Shown: positions 50,786 through 54,838 of the stretch, one piece after another
How the letters are laid out: each line of letters opens with the position of its first letter
How positions within the stretch are numbered: position 1 is the first letter of the stretch
IMG/VR virus record: IMGVR_UViG_3300032285_003295
Coordinates: 1 to 54,838 of that record
Source: a virus
Direction: 5' to 3' (one strand)
Length of the DNA: 54,838 bases
Made by a program: the position numbers and the translations under genes
Notes under the pieces: generated by a model
Database searches by the model: none
The model's input: only the letters and a program-made list of their open reading frames with translations
What the model was told of the DNA's origin: nothing

Positions 50786-53194
50786 ATGGGATTAGGAGCA
50801 ACAGATCAGCAAAGGAGTCTCTTCCTAAAGGGATTTAAACTTTCCAAACAAGGAAACTTCGAGGATCCAACTTATCTTGGGTTTAAGGTTGTTTTTGATT
50901 TTGGAACTCTCCCACTTGGTACTGAGGATGGATTACCCCCTAGCCCTCTTTTAAAGCAACAGAATTACGCCTCCGATACCGGATTTAACACTTTAGTTGG
51001 TACCAATCCATTCGGACAGGCCCAGTATGATTACAAGAAGCCAAATCCTGACGGTCCTGTTGCTTTCTACTCTGCAGCCGGGTATTTAAGGGAAAGAGAA
51101 GCACAATATGCTCTAGGCGGAAAAAGAGCAGATATGCTTCTTCAATTTCAAAACACCCTTAAAGATGTAGTGAACAATTCCCCTTGGTTTTTTCAATCAA
51201 TTACCGGACTTGACGCTCTGTCAAAAGTTGCAAGAGGCGATTATCCTGATACTTCAGACTCAACTTTCAGTCCACAGAGAACACAGGGAAAGGTTTTAGA
51301 GTTTAAAACACTTGAAGCTCTGAATCTGAGAATGACAGCTTTAGCAACTTTGTACAACCAGGCAACTTTTGATTATGATAACATGCGTGAACTTGTTCCT
51401 AGGAATTTAAGAAGATTCACAATGTATATTTTTGTTTCGGAGATCAGAAATTTCTTTAAAACATCGAGACTTGTTGGTGCATCAACTGCTTTACAAACAA
51501 TAGATAACCTATCAGCAATGTTAGGCTCTGGAAATAATCCAGGATCTAATATAGGGGTAGCATCAACTGTGGCTGGTGAACAGAATAAGGAATATAGTTC
51601 TGAAAGTTCAAACACAAATCCTGCGAGTGGATTTAACTCATTTGTTGGGAATGTTCTAAACCAATCCGGATTGGATAACGATTTCTCTCTTTTAAGAAAT
51701 CAGCAAGATCAATCTGGTATTAAACCTGTTATAGTATTCGAATGTAAAAATTGTGAATTTGATTTTTCAGACAGCACACCAATTCAAAACACAATCTCCC
51801 AGGGTTCCGAAACCCCTTCCATAACAACACAAGGATTTAAGATCCATGTTGGCAAGGTGAGAATGAGGTCTCAGTTTCCTAATATCAGACAGGACGGTAA
51901 ACCACTAATACTTGCAGATAGTTGGGATGGAGCAAGATCCTCTGTTCAGGCTAATCCCAGAAGTACTGATGATATATTATCGATTGGTGGGGAACTTCTA
52001 ACAAACTTTATCAGCAACTCTTTAAATGATCTGATCAACGAGGGTGTATCAAATCTTACCAATAATATAAAAGGAATAGATCAAGCTATTTTGGGTAATG
52101 CTTATAGCTTTAATCCAAGTCAGGTTCTAAGTAATCTCTCATATAATAGCGCTCAGAGTTTTCTGGATGGTCTAGGTAATGTGAATATAAGCGCAGGTAA
52201 AGCAAATCTACCTAATCCGCAAACCGCTGGATTAGGAGGACCTCCTCAGAGAGTTTATACACAGCCTAAGGGAGACGCTTATGTTAAAGTTCCAGGTAGC
52301 GATCTCGGTGTTCCTCAAAGGGTTTATCCTGCACCGAGTGGAGATGCTTATGCGGAAGTTCCAGGAACTGATCTTGGTGTTCCTCAGAGGGTTTATAATG
52401 CTCCTAATGGGGATGCCTATGATCAAGTTCCAGGAGCAGATCTTGGTGTTCCTCAGAGAGTTTACGCTCAGCCAAACGGTGACGCATACGCGGATGTTCC
52501 GGGAGCAGATCTTGGCGTTCCCCAGAGGGTTTATCCAGCTCCAACTGGAGATGAGTACGCACAAGTTCCAGGTAGTGATTTAGGTGTTCCCCAAAGAGTT
52601 TATCCTGGTATAGCTGATGATGTTTATGCTAAAGTACCTGGCGAAGATTTGGGTGTTCCTCAAAGAGTTTATCCTGGGATAGCTGATGATGTTTACAATA
52701 AAGTTCCAGGTGAGGATCTAGGAGTACCGCAAAGAGCTTATAAAGGAGTGAAGGATGATGTTTACAAGAAAGTTCCAGGCGAAGATTTAGGAGTGCCTGA
52801 AAGAAAATATCCTCCGAGTCAGGGAAAGGTCTACTCTGAAAAGGATCTTAAGTCACATCCAGCAGCAGAGAATTTTCAAAAGGTTTACCCCGAACATCAA
52901 TCAGCAGATGGAATGAAGCTTGATTCCAAAAGTGTTTATCCAGAATCTCAGAAAGTCAATGTCAACGGAGAGGTTAGAGATTCGTCTAATGCGTTCTCTC
53001 AAAAGCCAACCCCCGTTTATCCGGTGGACCTTTTGAGTCAAAGTAAATCTAGAGGTGATATTGGGAAAGTTTATCCAACAACTAATGGTGATTTTATTGT
53101 GGAAAAACCTCTAAATCTTGGAAATCTGAAGCCTCCAGATAAGTATAATATAAGTGTAGGAGGATTTAATACACCTCAATCTAATTTTAAATAA
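50786..53194 (+). CDS. Baseplate-associated protein with 23-residue tandem repeats
   Basis: An 802-residue protein. The N-terminal 230 residues form a structured domain with DPTYLGFKVVFDFG, REREAQYALGGKRADML, SPWFFQSITGLDALSKV and RNLRRFTMYIFVSEIRNFF, which looks like a conserved baseplate component. A middle beta domain includes VIVFECKNCEFDF. Residues about 485-688 are eight 23-residue repeats plus a partial copy, with the pattern GVPQRVYP-x-x-x-GD-x-Y-x-x-VPG-x-DL. Isolated VYP motifs continue to the end. The repeats may form an extended linear tail or a binding array around the baseplate. Confidence 0.6.
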   Translation: MGLGATDQQRSLFLKGFKLSKQGNFEDPTYLGFKVVFDFGTLPLGTEDGLPPSPLLKQQNYASDTGFNTLVGTNPFGQAQYDYKKPNPDGPVAFYSAAGYLREREAQYALGGKRADMLLQFQNTLKDVVNNSPWFFQSITGLDALSKVARGDYPDTSDSTFSPQRTQGKVLEFKTLEALNLRMTALATLYNQATFDYDNMRELVPRNLRRFTMYIFVSEIRNFFKTSRLVGASTALQTIDNLSAMLGSGNNPGSNIGVASTVAGEQNKEYSSESSNTNPASGFNSFVGNVLNQSGLDNDFSLLRNQQDQSGIKPVIVFECKNCEFDFSDSTPIQNTISQGSETPSITTQGFKIHVGKVRMRSQFPNIRQDGKPLILADSWDGARSSVQANPRSTDDILSIGGELLTNFISNSLNDLINEGVSNLTNNIKGIDQAILGNAYSFNPSQVLSNLSYNSAQSFLDGLGNVNISAGKANLPNPQTAGLGGPPQRVYTQPKGDAYVKVPGSDLGVPQRVYPAPSGDAYAEVPGTDLGVPQRVYNAPNGDAYDQVPGADLGVPQRVYAQPNGDAYADVPGADLGVPQRVYPAPTGDEYAQVPGSDLGVPQRVYPGIADDVYAKVPGEDLGVPQRVYPGIADDVYNKVPGEDLGVPQRAYKGVKDDVYKKVPGEDLGVPERKYPPSQGKVYSEKDLKSHPAAENFQKVYPEHQSADGMKLDSKSVYPESQKVNVNGEVRDSSNAFSQKPTPVYPVDLLSQSKSRGDIGKVYPTTNGDFIVEKPLNLGNLKPPDKYNISVGGFNTPQSNFK
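52238..52849 (+). repeat. 69-bp (23-residue) tandem coding repeats, eight full copies and one partial
   Basis: The unit is GVPQRVYPAPSGDAYAEVPG plus about three residues ending in DL. Copies 1-5 have an APxGDxY centre, while copies 6-8 carry a (GIA/GVK)DDVY centre. This indicates two amplification events or drift from one end to the other. The array is in one frame without interruption, so it is protein-coding and not a DNA-level regulatory array. Confidence 0.92.
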
Positions 53195-53196
53195 CC

Positions 53197-53898
53197 ATGC
53201 CAAGTGAAAAAACGTACCTTGGTAAAGTGGTAGATAATAAAGATCCCCTTTATCAAGGAAGAGCAAAAATAGAAGTGTTTGGAGTTTTAGATAAAATTCC
53301 GGTTGAAGATCTTCCATGGGCCGAACAAATATCAGGTCTTTCTTTTGGTGGAACATTTGGAAGTGGAAACCTTTCCATTCCCAGAATAGGTACTGTTGTG
53401 GGGGTTCATTTCGAGGAGAGCAATTACTATAAGATGAACTTCCAATCCATCAAAGAGATATCTGAGGACTTGCTTAAGGAGCTCAAGGAGGAGAATTCGT
53501 ACGAAGGCACACAAGCTTTAATCTATGACTCTGAAGCTCAGCCAGGCACGCTTAAAATGATCTATACGAGGAAAAATGGACTTGTATTCCAGCTTGGTGA
53601 TGCTACTATACAATTAGACACACAGAATGGAGGAACTGACAAGGAGAAGCTCAGGGTTAAGATAAAAATGAATGATGATGAGTTCAGGATGGAGAAGAGC
53701 GGGGGAAAACAAAAGGTTATTATAAAATCTCAAAATATAGAGTTAGGTGAAGGTGCAGTTGAAAAAGTAATATTTGGAAATAAATTTTTACAACTGTATA
53801 ATCAACATACACATCCGACAGGAGTTGGTCCTTCTGGTGTCCCAGTTGTTCCGATGGTTGATCAACAGCACTTAAGTCAAGTATCTAAAACTAAATAA
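53197..53898 (+). CDS. Tail spike OB-fold protein (gp5/gpV-type), no lysozyme domain
   Basis: A 233-residue puncturing device protein. Residues about 5-80 are the gp5 N-terminal OB-fold (YLGKVVDNKDPLYQGRAKIE, then DLPWAE, then IPRIGTVVGVHF). A helical linker follows. Residues 110-200 form the triple-stranded beta-helix type region (IKMNDDEFRMEKSGGKQKVII, INIELGEGA-like strands). The end NQHTHPTGVGPSG is a common spike or PAAR-adjacent tail motif. T4 gp5 carries a lysozyme domain after the OB-fold; none is present, so wall digestion must come from another protein. Confidence 0.72.
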   Translation: MPSEKTYLGKVVDNKDPLYQGRAKIEVFGVLDKIPVEDLPWAEQISGLSFGGTFGSGNLSIPRIGTVVGVHFEESNYYKMNFQSIKEISEDLLKELKEENSYEGTQALIYDSEAQPGTLKMIYTRKNGLVFQLGDATIQLDTQNGGTDKEKLRVKIKMNDDEFRMEKSGGKQKVIIKSQNIELGEGAVEKVIFGNKFLQLYNQHTHPTGVGPSGVPVVPMVDQQHLSQVSKTK

Positions 53899-53900
53899 CT

Positions 53901-54838
53901 ATGCCAGCGAAGTGGGACAATTTCATAGATGCTGTTGCAACCAAACTTGCTAGCCAGACAATAAAGAGCAATCAGGAGCTAGCAGATCTTATAGCGGATC
54001 AATACTATCTTGCAACTGTGGGGAAGGCACAGAATCCCTTCGGTGATTTCCACCAGGCGGGAAATAAACAAAAAATATCTCAGGCTTTTAAGGAAGGATT
54101 TGATAAACTTTTTAATGGACCACATCCAACATTCTCTGAAAAGGAGACGAATCCTTTATTTAGAGATCTTACCGGGGATCTTCCTTCAGCTCCAGCTAGC
54201 GACTATGACACGGTAGCTGAATTTCTTAAGTGGGCGAATAAGAATTCTAGCACAACCCCAAATTACACTTACTTTCAGCTATTCGAGGATTATAAGAACT
54301 ATCCGAAAAACATGAAAGATGCTATCCCCTTTTTAGCTAAGAGACTCCTTTTCATGCATGAGAACACGGAGCAATTTAGGGATTGGACAGAATCTTTAGC
54401 ATATGGGCCATATTCAGGTATAGGAAAAAAAGTTTATGATCTTTATTATAATGAAGTTACCTACGGTAATCCTATACCAAAAAATGGAGCTTATGTTAGA
54501 GGGGTCGCTTTGCATAACAATGCTAATCCTGGATTAAACTCAAGGAATTCAACTTATGCAGATCGCGGGGATTATAACTATTCTTTTGGTAGAGTTTCGG
54601 CTGATTCTATAAACCTAGATTCTAAGTACACCTCATGGGACTATAGAGCTAAACCTGAAACCATAGAGGGCAGACTTATTATTAAAAACTATAATAAGTC
54701 ATCTGCTGAGTATTATAAACCACAATATGGTTGGTTCGGAAAGCAGCTTCCATATGACCCTAAGACATATGATCCCAAATATGATCAATATTATTATTTC
54801 ATTCAGTATGTTCAGAATGGCGCCAGAGTAAATAGGGA
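53901..54838 (+). CDS. Putative baseplate or tail protein, 3' end outside window
   Basis: The frame is open from the ATG at 53901 (MPAKWDNFIDAVATKLASQ) to the window edge, at least 312 residues, starting 2 nt after the spike gene. The N-terminal 60 residues are helical. A central part is rich in Tyr, Asn and Pro (YFQLFEDYKNYPKNMKDAIP) and then highly Tyr-rich, for example KTYDPKYDQYYYF near the end. Location right behind the spike suggests a baseplate wedge or spike-tip associated protein. No family is recognised from the visible part. Confidence 0.6.
   Translation, partial: MPAKWDNFIDAVATKLASQTIKSNQELADLIADQYYLATVGKAQNPFGDFHQAGNKQKISQAFKEGFDKLFNGPHPTFSEKETNPLFRDLTGDLPSAPASDYDTVAEFLKWANKNSSTTPNYTYFQLFEDYKNYPKNMKDAIPFLAKRLLFMHENTEQFRDWTESLAYGPYSGIGKKVYDLYYNEVTYGNPIPKNGAYVRGVALHNNANPGLNSRNSTYADRGDYNYSFGRVSADSINLDSKYTSWDYRAKPETIEGRLIIKNYNKSSAEYYKPQYGWFGKQLPYDPKTYDPKYDQYYYFIQYVQNGARVNR

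Noticed and set aside
52232-52564. Long minus-strand frame over the baseplate repeats
   Set aside because: It is the mirror of the repetitive coding sequence, with no start region or promoter of its own.
53197-53898. Calling the spike a gp5 lysozyme
   Set aside because: Only OB-fold and beta-helix parts are present; no lysozyme catalytic motif or space for that domain.
1-54838. tRNA genes, integrase, transposons or attachment sites
   Set aside because: Gaps between genes are short and explained by promoters and terminators; no such sequences or protein motifs were seen.

Overview
This window is part of a large, AT-rich T4-like myovirus genome. The support is a contiguous set of diverged T4-type genes: tail sheath (partial), tail tube, gp26-like baseplate protein, tape measure, late sigma factor gp55, head-completion nuclease gp4, portal gp20, prohead protease gp21, major capsid protein gp23, a gp53-like wedge protein and a gp5-type OB-fold spike. 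T4-type replication genes are interleaved: DNA ligase, gp44-like clamp loader, RNase H-like flap nuclease. The host is probably a member of the Bacteroidota. This is inferred from TAnnTTTG promoter elements, weak or absent Shine-Dalgarno sequences, A-rich start contexts and low GC. No integrase, tRNA, CRISPR array or insertion sequence was seen. No stretch longer than about 300 bases lacks a gene.

Layout: 1-4756 holds tail genes (sheath end, two tail tube paralogues, gp26-like protein, small ORF, tape measure). 4814-7902 holds early or middle functions (dCMP deaminase, an ECF-like sigma factor, a membrane protein, a PD-(D/E)XK nuclease, a coiled-coil protein). 7991-13023 holds two membrane proteins, two related small proteins and a large repeat-tailed protein that appears to be extended by a -1 frameshift. 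13137-17904 holds gp55, gp4, an unknown protein and two portal paralogues. 17930-26167 is a metabolism, replication and repair block: heptose-phosphate-kinase-like protein, ligase, clamp loader, NMP kinase, flap nuclease, putative gp62-like subunit, UVR-motif protein, UvdE-like enzyme and a 3'-5' exonuclease. 26229-38519 is the head block: nucleotidyltransferase, large virion protein, protease-scaffold fusion, capsid protein and four putative internal head proteins. 38619-46745 is mixed: P-loop kinase, asparagine synthetase, internal proteins, a minus-strand pair including a 2OG-Fe(II) oxygenase, a Nudix hydrolase and small unknowns. 46762-54838 is baseplate, ending in a gene cut by the window edge.

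The most coherent new picture is regulatory. Two promoter classes can be read by eye. TATATA(A/C/G), usually within GATATATAN, lies 10-26 nt upstream of structural or other late genes and is a plausible target of the gp55-like sigma factor. CCG-N11-TAnnTTTG, with variants, lies upstream of the metabolic and regulatory operons. The phage also encodes a second sigma factor of the ECF type. The -1 slippery heptamer at 12856-12862, the family of proteins with N-terminal (L/I/M)xE prohead-protease sites, the duplicated portal and tube genes, and the repeat-rich scaffold and baseplate proteins are the other main points of interest.
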